Below, in pieces: positions 18,703 through 26,313 of a DNA stretch of 64,000 nt; within the stretch, counting starts at the first letter, position 1, and each line of letters begins with the position of its first letter. The position numbers were made by a program, and so were the translations under genes. The notes below the pieces were generated by a model. It was not told the DNA's origin, did not search any database, and was given only the letters and a program-made list of their open reading frames with translations. Source of the DNA: Nitrincola lacisaponensis (lineage in GTDB: Bacteria; Pseudomonadota; Gammaproteobacteria; Pseudomonadales; Balneatricaceae); assembly GCF_000691225.1 (NCBI RefSeq), contig NZ_JMSZ01000036.1, forward strand, positions 1 through 64,000, given 5' to 3'.

Positions 18703-19752
18703 TCAATGCAGAAGCACCAGATAGTCTGTTAACCTTATCTGATTAATGGGTAGCGTATTCGTGATGACTTCCAGTACGGAGTCGGGTGTATTGGTAGAAA
18801 AAATACCACTGATTTTAAGGTTTTTCAGCTCATTGCTGGTGATGACGATACGTCCTTGACGGTGTCGATTGAGAGTGTCCACAACGTCCCCCAGAGGCGT
18901 GTTGTAGAATACCAACTGGTCACGCAGCCAGGCGGTAACGGCGGTGCGATCAAAGGGTGCTGGGGTACTAATATGCCGGCCCGACAACACGGCTTGTTGG
19001 CCTGGTAAAAGTATAACAGCCGCATCCTGTTGCATATTTGGAGTAAGCAGCTCTACTCTGCCTTCATCAAGACTGATGATGGCGACATCATTCATCAAAC
19101 GAACGTTAAAGTGAGTGCCGGTTACTTTAACACTGCCATGGCTGGTGGAGACAATAAAAGGTCGATTGTCGTTTGCTGCGACTTCGAACCAGGCCTCTCC
19201 CTTCAGCAAGCGTATCCTGCGTTCCAGGGTGTTGTAGTCTTTAGCCAGCGCCGTGTTAGTGTTAAGGACGATGTGGCTGTTATCTTCTGTAACAATGGGC
19301 ATTTTTTCACCCACCAGGGTGATGTAGTCGCTCTGCCAGCGTGTCAGCCAGTCCTGTTGCCAACCGAAAGTGACAAGTATTGCCAATACCAGGCAAGAGG
19401 CCAGGGCTAATCCTTGGCTTTGCATACGTAAAAAACCATGTCGGGTAGTCATTTGGCAGGCTGAATCATGTGTGGCATTTGCAGAGCTGTTGGTGTTGAT
19501 ATTGTGAGCGGGCAGCTCTTCCGCGATGACTTGCTCTAAGGGCGCCTCCAGAGCCAACCAGAGAGATTCCATTTCAGCAAAAGCTGCACGATTGCGGGTA
19601 TCCTCCAGCAGCCATTGATTGAAGTCGGCACGTAGTTTTCGTCCACTGGAGGAGTTCAAGTTGGCTTCTCGCAGTCTGGCTTGCCAGATTGCGGCTTCTT
19701 CCAGAAGGGTATCGGGCAGTTCATCCATCAGGGTGAGTCTATCACTGTTCAT
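18703..19752 (-). CDS. fecR: FecR-family anti-sigma factor / signal transducer
   Basis: A 349-aa FecR-type protein. The N-terminal cytosolic part carries the DUF4880-like motif LWLALEAPLEQV. A single transmembrane helix follows near residues 112-130 (LALASCLVLAILVTFG), then the periplasmic FecR domain (VTGTHFNVRL; LDEGRVELL) and a C-terminal STN-like region (LKISGIFSTNTPDSVLEVI). It would bind the receptor's STN domain in the periplasm and control the sigma factor encoded upstream. It is separated from the sigma gene by 181 bases and may have its own promoter. The symbol is used by family, not by proven citrate function. Confidence 0.9.
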   Translation of the reverse strand: MNSDRLTLMDELPDTLLEEAAIWQARLREANLNSSSGRKLRADFNQWLLEDTRNRAAFAEMESLWLALEAPLEQVIAEELPAHNINTNSSANATHDSACQMTTRHGFLRMQSQGLALASCLVLAILVTFGWQQDWLTRWQSDYITLVGEKMPIVTEDNSHIVLNTNTALAKDYNTLERRIRLLKGEAWFEVAANDNRPFIVSTSHGSVKVTGTHFNVRLMNDVAIISLDEGRVELLTPNMQQDAAVILLPGQQAVLSGRHISTPAPFDRTAVTAWLRDQLVFYNTPLGDVVDTLNRHRQGRIVITSNELKNLKISGIFSTNTPDSVLEVITNTLPINQIRLTDYLVLLH

Positions 19753-19933
19753 TGGTCACGACCTGTACCCGAGGTTAGTGGGCTTGGTGAAAAAAGTCGG
19801 ATTATGGAAAATACCTGTCGTTCTAGAATAAGACGAACAGTCCTCGGATATTCCCCTAGTCTGATGGGCGATAATGTAGTTGAAAAAGGATTCTTGAGCA
19901 AAAAATCCGCTAGGTTATTTGGAGAATATGGCA

Positions 19934-20479
19934 TCAGATATTGCGTCCCACTTCCCTTAGGCGCGAACGGCAATGCACCATGGCTCGGGCGATATGTTTT
20001 TCTACTGTTTTTTCAGAAATGACTAAAAGAGTAGCTATTTCGCGCATGCTGAGGCCGTGACCACGATAGAGCAGGAAAACCTCGCGACACTTATCGGGTA
20101 ATTCTCGTATTGCCGCATTCAGGGCTTCAAGCTCTTGTTGGGAAATGGCGACCTCAACAGGGTCAGGTGAAGTATTGGGTAAGTCTTCAGTATCGGCTTC
20201 ACAATAATCATTCTCCTCTTTATTTACGGAGGGGAGTGCTCTTTCCCAGGTTTTTTGCCGGCGTATATGGTCTATGGCAAGGTTGCCTGCCATCCGGTAA
20301 AGGTAAGCACGTGGATTATCGGGCAATGGAGTAGAGGTGGTATTGGCTCGAATCCAGGTTTCTTGTACTACGTCCTCTGCAATTGACGATGAGCCGGTGC
20401 GCTGGCGAATAAAGCGTCGGAGTTCTTCGTAGTAGGTCTCGACAGCCTGGGCTAAGGATTGAAAGGAAGGATGAGTCAC
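19934..20479 (-). CDS. fecI: FecI-type ECF sigma factor
   Basis: A 181-aa ECF sigma-70 factor with region 2 (YLYRMAGNLAIDHIRRQ, about 63-79) and region 4 helix-turn-helix (LSMREIATLLVISEKTVEKHIARAM, about 143-167). The sequence and the following fecR and receptor genes place it in the FecI/iron-starvation group. The start is a GTG at 20479 with AAGGTGA about nine bases upstream. It should direct transcription of the downstream receptor operon when the ligand is bound. The symbol marks the family only. Confidence 0.9.
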   Translation of the reverse strand: MTHPSFQSLAQAVETYYEELRRFIRQRTGSSSIAEDVVQETWIRANTTSTPLPDNPRAYLYRMAGNLAIDHIRRQKTWERALPSVNKEENDYCEADTEDLPNTSPDPVEVAISQQELEALNAAIRELPDKCREVFLLYRGHGLSMREIATLLVISEKTVEKHIARAMVHCRSRLREVGRNI

Positions 20480-20529
20480 CGTTTGCTATCACCTTGATAT
20501 AGCATTGGAGCATTCCAATGATTTTGCGA

Positions 20530-20558
20530 ATGATATCTATTTAGATTTAAGTGGTCAA
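20530..20558 (-). promoter_or_regulatory. Sigma-70 promoter of the ECF sigma gene
   Basis: On the minus strand TTGACC (-35) and TATCAT (-10) are separated by exactly 17 bases, about 50 bases before the GTG start. The -10 overlaps a weak Fur-like sequence (about 10 of 19 matches), which would fit iron control but is not convincing alone. Confidence 0.6.
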
Positions 20559-20635
20559 ATAACAATATCCTCCAATCTGTTTTCTTGTCTGAAGAGGATG
20601 AGTGGCCCAGAGTATAGCTGGGTGGGCAAGCTGGC

Positions 20636-20699
20636 GCCGTCAGTTTGGCTCCCTTGCGATCCCTGCTGAAACGGGGGCACAGGTGCCGCTATTGACGGC
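20636..20699. other. Structured inverted-repeat element in 278-base intergenic gap
   Basis: The gap 20480-20757 holds no gene. In it, GCCGTCA and TGACGGC form a perfect 7-bp stem around 50 bases that contain a second perfect stem (GGCAC/GTGCC) and C-run/G-run pairing (CCCT with GGGG). It lies downstream of rpmJ2 and upstream of the ECF sigma promoter on the minus strand. It could be a terminator, a small structured RNA or a relic. No known riboswitch consensus fits. Confidence 0.4.
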
Positions 20700-20757
20700 T
20701 ATAATTTCTGCACCAGTTTGCCTCATTGAGGGTTCTTTTTCCTGATCAATAATATCA

Positions 20758-20898
20758 CTAGCGCTTCTTCACCCGCCCCTGGCATGCCTTGAAGCGTGGA
20801 TTCGTTTTGCAAATCACATAATAGCGGCCGCGACGTTTGACAACCTGGCAATCAGGGTGGCGTGTCTTGGCCGTTTTGAGCGAACTGAGTACTTGCAT
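20758..20898 (-). CDS. rpmJ2: 50S ribosomal protein L36, zinc-free type B paralogue
   Basis: A 46-aa gene read directly from the bases: it starts [20 protein letters not shown] and ends GRVKKR. It matches the length and sequence of the YkgO type of L36. The cysteine pattern (17, 30, 39) does not make the four-ligand zinc ribbon of standard L36. It follows rpmE2 by 12 bases with an AAGGAG-like ribosome site (GGAGAAAATACC before the ATG). Such paralogues replace zinc-binding L36 during zinc starvation, and the pair sits under a Zur box. Confidence 0.9.
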   Translation of the reverse strand: MQVLSSLKTAKTRHPDCQVVKRRGRYYVICKTNPRFKACQGRVKKR

Positions 20899-20910
20899 GG
20901 TATTTTCTCC

Positions 20911-21165
20911 TTATTGCAAACTGGGTGTCTTGAAGCGTTTGTTGAACTTGGCGATACGTCCTTCGTTGCTGGCGATGCGTTTCTCACCTGTGTAAACTGG
21001 ATGTGATGCACTGGAAATATCCAGATTAATCAATGGGTAAGTTTTTCCATCTTCCCATACGATGGTGTCGGTTGACTGACAGGTTGAGCGGATGCGGAAG
21101 GTTCGGTTGCAACTTGTATCACGAAAGACAACGTAGTCGTATCGCGGGTGAATATCTTTTTTCAT
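20911..21165 (-). CDS. rpmE2: 50S ribosomal protein L31, zinc-free type B
   Basis: An 84-aa type B L31 (YkgM family). It starts MKKDIHPRYDYVVF and has the typical TGEKRIASNEGRIAKFNKRF near the C-terminus, without the CxxC zinc site of standard L31. The ATG at 21165 has GAGGG six bases upstream; an in-frame codon four residues earlier lacks such a site. In zinc shortage this form replaces zinc-containing L31 and frees ribosomal zinc. A Zur box directly upstream supports that regulation here. Confidence 0.95.
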   Translation of the reverse strand: MKKDIHPRYDYVVFRDTSCNRTFRIRSTCQSTDTIVWEDGKTYPLINLDISSASHPVYTGEKRIASNEGRIAKFNKRFKTPSLQ

Positions 21166-21174
21166 AATGTCCCT

Positions 21175-21197
21175 CAAGAGTTATAATATAACATTTC
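21175..21197. promoter_or_regulatory. Zur box controlling rpmE2-rpmJ2, possibly also the divergent ABC operon
   Basis: The core GTTATAATATAAC followed by ATTTC matches 20 of 23 positions of the enterobacterial Zur operator as I know it. The box begins 10 bases before the rpmE2 start and overlaps its probable -10. It is 86 bases upstream of the substrate-binding-protein gene on the other strand, so it could serve both directions. Confidence 0.85.
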
Positions 21198-21208
21198 AAT
21201 CACTGATT

Positions 21209-21227
21209 GAAACTCATTATCATTTAA
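21209..21227 (+). promoter_or_regulatory. Fur-like box in promoter of the Nik/Opp-type ABC operon
   Basis: GAAACTCATTATCATTTAA matches 12 of 19 positions of the Fur consensus. It lies within the spacer of a possible promoter (TTGAAA at 21207, TAAAGT at 21231, 18-base spacing) for the gene starting at 21283. Together with the adjacent Zur box this suggests control by metal status. Confidence 0.45.
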
Positions 21228-21282
21228 ATGTAAAGTATTGGCTCACGTCTTTGCTGTCATTGACTCTCTCAAGGAACTCACT

Positions 21283-22818
21283 ATGTGTTATCTGAAGCGT
21301 ATCGTTTGCTTTGGGCTGCTGATTGGCTGTCTGTTCAGCCCCAGTGTGTTGGCCCAGCCTGCCAATAATCATTTGACGATTGGTGGCCCCTTTGAATTTA
21401 CAACCTTGAATCCCTCTCAAAATGGCTATGTCTTTACCCGGATGCAGGTAGTTGAAACACTTGTGGATGTTTCTCCCGAGGGTGAACTCCTGGCGGGCCT
21501 GGCAACGCACTGGGATGTCTCTGACGACCAGTTGAGCTGGCGTTTTCATCTGCGGGATGGCGTTGTTTTTCATGATGGTCGGGTGATGGATGCCGCCAGT
21601 GTGGAGCAGAGTCTGAGCCATGCCTTGCAACAGCATGGCCCTCTGGCGCAGGCGCCAGTGGAAAGACTGGCCGTTGACGGGGATGCTCTGGTGATTGAAC
21701 TGAGCCAGCCCTATCAGTTGCTGCCAGCCGTGTTGGCTCACTATTCCACTGTGGTGATTTCACCTGATTCATTTGATGATCAGGGGCGCATTACCCGGCT
21801 GCTGGGCAGTGGCCCTTTCAAGATCGCTGTGTTTGCACCACCCCATAAATTGGGTGTGGAACGTTTTGAAGATTACTGGGGGCAGGTTGCTGCCATCGCA
21901 TCAGCAGAATACCTGACCGGTCATCGTGGCGAGAGCCGGGTGTTGCAGGCTCGCAGCGGTCAGGCGGATATCATCTATACGGTCGATCCGGCCAGTACCG
22001 GTATGCTGAACCGCGTGAGTCATGTGCAGGTACAGAGTGATCTGATTCCGCGCGCCATTCTGATCAAACTCGATAGCGGGCATGCTTTTCTCAAAGAGGT
22101 GGAGGCGCGTCAGGCGTTGAGTCTGGCACTGGATCGCTCCGGTATTGCCCGAGCCGTGCTACGGGCTCCGGGATCAGAAGCAAATCAGTTGATTCCGGCT
22201 CCCCTGGCTGACTGGCACCTTGCCGATCTGCCACCCATTGAACGTGATCTGCAACAGGCGGCGGCTTTGCTTGATGATCTGGGTTGGGAAATGGGACGTG
22301 ATGGTGTTCGGGTACGGGATAACCAGCGTTTCAGTCTGAATTTGATCACCTATGCTGACCGTCCGGAACTGACTGTGGTGGCAACGGCTATTCAGGCGCA
22401 GTTGGCTGAACTGGGTGTTGAGGTGCGTGTTTCTGTGACCAACTCCAGCGCTATTCCGGCAGGACATCAGGACGGCAGTCTGGAAATGGCCTTGATTGCA
22501 CGCAACTATGGTTTTATTGCCGATCCGCTGGGTGTGATGCTGTCTGACTTTGGTTCACCGCAAGGAGGAGACTGGGGTGCCATGCAGTGGAATAACACCG
22601 ACGTGGCCGAGCTACTGAAGCGACTGGAAGGCGAGATGGATGCTGACACCTATCATGCCACCGCCCAGCGTATCGCTGCACTGCTGGCGGATGAGCTGCC
22701 GTTGATTCCGGTGACGTTTTACACTCAGCTTACGGCGGTGAATCAACGTGTTGAAAACTTCCGCTTTGATCCGTTTGAACGCAGTTATTACCTGAATGAG
22801 ATGGAGCTGTCACAGTGA
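21283..22818 (+). CDS. Family 5 extracellular solute-binding protein (NikA/DppA/OppA type)
   Basis: The periplasmic receptor of a nickel/peptide-type ABC importer. I start it at 21283 (AAGGA seven bases upstream), giving 511 aa with a signal peptide cut near SVLA|QPANN. The SBP_bac_5 signatures are clear: YVFTRMQVVETLVDVSPEGELLAGLA near the start and WRFHLRDGVVFHDG near residues 85-98. In NikA-like proteins the ligand is a metal or metal chelate; in DppA/OppA it is a peptide. A Zur box and a Fur-like box upstream favour a metal chelate, which is inference. The three downstream genes complete the transporter with overlapping codons. Confidence 0.88.
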   Translation: MCYLKRIVCFGLLIGCLFSPSVLAQPANNHLTIGGPFEFTTLNPSQNGYVFTRMQVVETLVDVSPEGELLAGLATHWDVSDDQLSWRFHLRDGVVFHDGRVMDAASVEQSLSHALQQHGPLAQAPVERLAVDGDALVIELSQPYQLLPAVLAHYSTVVISPDSFDDQGRITRLLGSGPFKIAVFAPPHKLGVERFEDYWGQVAAIASAEYLTGHRGESRVLQARSGQADIIYTVDPASTGMLNRVSHVQVQSDLIPRAILIKLDSGHAFLKEVEARQALSLALDRSGIARAVLRAPGSEANQLIPAPLADWHLADLPPIERDLQQAAALLDDLGWEMGRDGVRVRDNQRFSLNLITYADRPELTVVATAIQAQLAELGVEVRVSVTNSSAIPAGHQDGSLEMALIARNYGFIADPLGVMLSDFGSPQGGDWGAMQWNNTDVAELLKRLEGEMDADTYHATAQRIAALLADELPLIPVTFYTQLTAVNQRVENFRFDPFERSYYLNEMELSQ

Positions 22819-23753
22819 TCCAGCGCATTCTGATCAACCGCCTGCTGCAGGCGGTGATGGTGGCCTGGGGCGTGGGATCACTGAGCTTTGTCTTGATGCG
22901 CAGCTTGCCGGGTGATATGGCCTATCGGGTCGCGGCGGGTCGCTATGGGCAGGATAATGTCAGTGCCGAAGCAGCCGAGTGGGTGCGACAGGAGCTGGCG
23001 CTGGATTTACCTGCCTGGCAGGCCTATTTGCACTGGCTGCTGGATATGCTGCGTCTGGATCTGGGGGTATCACTGATCAGCGGCGCTCCGGTGATTGATG
23101 AGATCAAGCACCAGTTGGGCCATTCAATTGAACTGGCCGTCATGGCGATTCTGCTGGCGGCACTGATGGCCTTCCCGCTGGGCATACTCTCGGGTTTGCG
23201 TGCCCGTGGCTGGCTGGATCGCAGTTTATTGCTGCTGTCATCACTGTTGCGGGCACAACCGGTGTTTGTGATTGGTCTGATGTTGATTCTGGCCTTTGCC
23301 GTCTACTGGCCGCTTTTTCCGGTAGCCGGATTTGGTCAGGGGAATGACTGGGTGCTACCGGCTTTTTCACTGGCACTGGCGCTGGCGGCAGTGTCCAGTC
23401 GTGTGGTGCGTGACAGTACACTGGCGGTGATTCACTCACCCTATTATCAGTTTGCCCGGGTCAAGGGTCTGTCCGAGTGGCAAACCTTTCGCCAGCACGG
23501 ACTGCGCAATCTTTCGGTACCGGTGGTGGCATTTATGGGCATCCAGTTGGTGGGGCTGATTGAGGGCATCGTCATGATTGAGTCGCTGTTCTCCTGGCCG
23601 GGGATAGGACACGGACTGGCACATGCCATCTTTTCCCGCGATGTGCCCATGATTCAGGGAACTGCCTTGATGATGGGACTGCTTTTTGTGGCCTTGAATA
23701 CCCTGGTGGACCTGGCCTGTTACAAGATAGATCCGCGAGGACGACCCGAATGA
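22815..23753 (+). CDS. ABC importer permease, NikB/DppB type
   Basis: A 312-aa permease with six hydrophobic segments and the binding-protein-dependent permease signature around residues 215-245 (RVKGLSEWQTFRQHGLRNLSVP; the EAA loop that contacts the ATPase). It starts with GTG overlapping the TGA of the binding-protein gene. Its VMIESLFSWPGIGHGLAHAI segment is typical of the NikB/DppB/OppB family. It pairs with the next gene. Confidence 0.92.
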   Translation: MIQRILINRLLQAVMVAWGVGSLSFVLMRSLPGDMAYRVAAGRYGQDNVSAEAAEWVRQELALDLPAWQAYLHWLLDMLRLDLGVSLISGAPVIDEIKHQLGHSIELAVMAILLAALMAFPLGILSGLRARGWLDRSLLLLSSLLRAQPVFVIGLMLILAFAVYWPLFPVAGFGQGNDWVLPAFSLALALAAVSSRVVRDSTLAVIHSPYYQFARVKGLSEWQTFRQHGLRNLSVPVVAFMGIQLVGLIEGIVMIESLFSWPGIGHGLAHAIFSRDVPMIQGTALMMGLLFVALNTLVDLACYKIDPRGRPE

Positions 23754-24556
23754 AGCCTTTTCTTGCCTGGATACCGGGCTTAAGCCGCTCGCAATGGCTG
23801 GGAGCAGCCATTCTCATGGCATTGATCCTGTTTGCGTTACTGGAAGGCTGGTTGCATCAGGGTGACAGCACTCGCCAGAACCTGTCCAACTACCTGGCCG
23901 CACCCAGTGCCCAGGAGTGGTTCGGCACGGATCATTTCGGTCGCAGCATGCTGGCGCGCATGGGTGATGCACTGCGGCTGTCGCTGATGCTCAGTCTGTT
24001 TTGTGTGGCTACCGCCGCACTGCTGGGAACCGGACTGGGGGTCTGTGCCGCCTGGATGGGCGGTATCACCGAACGGTTGCTGAATTTTCTTGCCAATACC
24101 CTGCTGGCCTTGCCGGGGCTGGTGCTGGTGTTGCTGTTGGCGGCCATTGCACCGGGCTCTTTTCTGGTGCTGTATCTGGCGATATCGCTGGTGTTGTGGA
24201 TTGAGTATTACCGTGTTGTGCGCGCCCAGACACAGGTGGTGATTCGCAGCCCGCAACTGGAAGCGTCCCGGCAACTGGGATTTGGACGCTGGTATCTGTT
24301 CCGGCGACACATCTGGCCAGCGATCCGTCCATCGGTGCTGACCCTGGCCGCTTTTGGTGCCGGCAATGCCATTCTGGCACTGGCCTCCATCGGTTTTGTC
24401 TATGTGGGGCTGCAACCGCCTGTCGCCGAGCTGGGTCTGATGGTGGTGGAGTTGCTGCCGTATTACAACGATGCACCCTGGGCGCTGGCGCAGCCGATTC
24501 TGGCGATTTTCCTGTTGATACTGGGATTTAATCTGTTGGCGGGGAAAGCAAAATGA
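23750..24556 (+). CDS. ABC importer permease, NikC/DppC type
   Basis: A 268-aa second permease with about six membrane segments. Family signs are EWFGTDHFGRSMLARM near residues 50-65 (as in NikC/DppC/OppC) and the EAA loop SRQLGFGRWYLFRRHIWPA near 167-185. The start overlaps the previous stop (ATGA). It would form a heterodimer channel with the preceding permease. Confidence 0.92.
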   Translation: MKPFLAWIPGLSRSQWLGAAILMALILFALLEGWLHQGDSTRQNLSNYLAAPSAQEWFGTDHFGRSMLARMGDALRLSLMLSLFCVATAALLGTGLGVCAAWMGGITERLLNFLANTLLALPGLVLVLLLAAIAPGSFLVLYLAISLVLWIEYYRVVRAQTQVVIRSPQLEASRQLGFGRWYLFRRHIWPAIRPSVLTLAAFGAGNAILALASIGFVYVGLQPPVAELGLMVVELLPYYNDAPWALAQPILAIFLLILGFNLLAGKAK

Positions 24557-25941
24557 TTGAACTGCTTGAAGTGAAGTCTCTCAGTGTCCATGCCGGTGAT
24601 CAGTGCCTGCTGGAGCCACTTAGCTGTACGCTGACAGCGGCGCGTCCACTGACCATTCTCGGCCAGACCGGAGCGGGTAAAAGCCTGCTGGCACAAGCCA
24701 TCATGGGGTTGCTCCCGCAAACGCTGCGGGTTGAGGGGGAGGTGCGCCTGAATGGCCGCTCCTTGCTGACACTGCCGATGCAGGAGCGCCGGGCGTTATG
24801 GGGGCGTGTCCTGGCCATGTTGCCTCAGGAGCCCTGGCATGCGCTGGACCCGGTGATGAGATCCAGACGTCAGGTGTCTGAAGTGCATCAGTTTGTACTG
24901 GGGCTGGAGCAGGAAGCGGCTGATCAGCAGGCAGAACTGGACTTGCAGCATCTGGGTCTGGCAGACGCACTGGAAAAAATTCCCTCGCAGCTCTCCGGTG
25001 GCATGGCTCAGCGAGTGGCCTTTGTCGCCGCCACGGCGGCAGGTGGTTCGCTGCTGCTGGCTGACGAACCGACCAAGGGCCTGGACTATGGTCGTCGGGA
25101 TCAGGTGGTGCAGTTATTACAGCGTCAACTGACGCAGGGTGCACTGCTGACTATCACTCATGATATCGATGTGGCGCGGCAACTGGGGGGTGACCTGATT
25201 GTGATGCGTCGTGGTCAGGTGATGGAGCAGGGTGAGGCAGAGGCGTTGCTGGCTGACCCGCAATCCGAGTATACCCGTGAACTGCTGGCGGCTGATCCGA
25301 GCTGCTGGACGGCACCCAAACAATCGCCGCAGGTGATGGAACCCTTGATCCGTGTTGAGGGTTTGAGTCAGCAGCGTGGTGGCAAAATGCTGTTTGAGGG
25401 GCTGTCGTTTGAGCTGTGTCCACATCAGATCACCGGTATCGTCGGTGACAGCGGCTGTGGCAAAAGTACACTGGGTGATCTGCTGCTGGGCAATCTGCAG
25501 CCGCAGGCAGGCCGAGTGACGTATCAACGACCCTTTGCACGCCATCAACTGCTGAAACTCTATCAGGATCCGCCTGCCGCCTTTGCGCCGGGCGTACCGC
25601 TGCAGCAACTGCTCAAGGATTTGGTCCGGCTGCATGATCTGGATGCATCACGCATTCCGGCGTTACTGGAGCGCCTGCATCTGAATCCACAATTACTGAC
25701 GCGTTGCAGTCATGAGGTATCGGGTGGGGAGTTGCAGCGCATTGCCTTGTTGCGTGCGCTACTGATGCGGCCAGTGCTGCTGTTTGCAGATGAACCGACC
25801 TCTCGGCTGGATCCGATGACCGGCCAGCAGATCATTGAACTGCTGGTTGAAGTGGCGCGAGACTATGCCTGCGCCGTGGTTCTGGTCAGTCATGATCCGG
25901 TGCTGGTGGATAAAACCTGTCACCAGATCATCAGACTCTGA
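24553..25941 (+). CDS. Fused two-domain ABC ATPase (NikDE/DppDF type)
   Basis: A 462-aa protein joining both nucleotide-binding domains, which are separate genes (nikD, nikE) in E. coli. Domain 1 has Walker A GQTGAGKS (about 37-44), signature LSGGMAQR and Walker B LLLADEPT. Domain 2 has Walker A GDSGCGKST (about 298), signature VSGGELQR and LLFADEPTSRLD. At 462 aa it is compact compared with the usual 530-600 aa fused forms, and the second domain lacks the long C-terminal oligopeptide-ABC extension. It overlaps the permease gene (ATGA) and closes the operon. Confidence 0.92.
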   Translation: MIELLEVKSLSVHAGDQCLLEPLSCTLTAARPLTILGQTGAGKSLLAQAIMGLLPQTLRVEGEVRLNGRSLLTLPMQERRALWGRVLAMLPQEPWHALDPVMRSRRQVSEVHQFVLGLEQEAADQQAELDLQHLGLADALEKIPSQLSGGMAQRVAFVAATAAGGSLLLADEPTKGLDYGRRDQVVQLLQRQLTQGALLTITHDIDVARQLGGDLIVMRRGQVMEQGEAEALLADPQSEYTRELLAADPSCWTAPKQSPQVMEPLIRVEGLSQQRGGKMLFEGLSFELCPHQITGIVGDSGCGKSTLGDLLLGNLQPQAGRVTYQRPFARHQLLKLYQDPPAAFAPGVPLQQLLKDLVRLHDLDASRIPALLERLHLNPQLLTRCSHEVSGGELQRIALLRALLMRPVLLFADEPTSRLDPMTGQQIIELLVEVARDYACAVVLVSHDPVLVDKTCHQIIRL

Positions 25942-25946
25942 TCGCG

Positions 25947-26150
25947 CTAGTCTTCAAACCATCGTTCACGATCAACAAACGCTGCGAGGGCTTCCTCTTC
26001 TCGGCGTTTTTCGATGGCTCGACGGGCTTCAAAAAGACGACGAGTGGCGGTTTGTTTACGGCGGTTCTGCTCCTCAACATCATAACCTACCAGCAGATCA
26101 AACACTTCTGTGGCGATGGGGTCGAGGTCCTGTTCCTGACGTATCAGCAT
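25947..26150 (-). CDS. Small basic/acidic helical protein, PA3496-like
   Basis: A 67-aa soluble protein rich in Arg and Glu (TRRLFEARRAIEKRREEEAL). It resembles the short PA3496-type putative envelope-integrity proteins of Pseudomonas relatives, by composition and by the ARRxIE pattern rather than a full alignment. ATG at 26150 has GGAG nine bases upstream. It is convergent with the ABC ATPase gene, five bases away. The molecular role is not known. Confidence 0.6.
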   Translation of the reverse strand: MLIRQEQDLDPIATEVFDLLVGYDVEEQNRRKQTATRRLFEARRAIEKRREEEALAAFVDRERWFED

Positions 26151-26240
26151 ACTCTTGCTCCGATCTGTTATTCAGATTGAAGAGGAGGCGGCCGGATGAG
26201 CCGTCTCCCGGCTGTAAACTCTGTCCTGACTCTTTTTTAA

Positions 26241-26267
26241 CCGATTTTTACAGTGATTTCAAATCGG
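26241..26267. other. Inverted repeat in 163-base gap before hexR 3' end
   Basis: CCGATTT and AAATCGG form a perfect 7-bp stem with a 13-base loop. No T tract follows on the minus strand after hexR, so a canonical terminator is doubtful. A second imperfect GC-rich repeat (GAGGCGGC / GCCGTCTC) lies near 26183. Nothing else was seen in 26151-26313. Confidence 0.35.
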
Positions 26268-26313
26268 CCTTTAGTCCAGTATGAGTTTAAGCGGTATAGA
26301 TGACAGAAAAATG

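Noticed and set aside
20636-20705. Possible cobalamin riboswitch (AGGTGCC near 20682 and a CCCCCG run on the other strand)
   Set aside because: The conserved GGGAA and GCCACTG-type segments and the B12-box order are missing, and the element does not lead into a B12-related gene in the right direction.
23837-24476. Minus-strand open frames of 136-192 codons inside the NikC-type permease gene
   Set aside because: They are Gln/Arg/Pro-rich antisense shadows of GC-rich membrane-protein codons.
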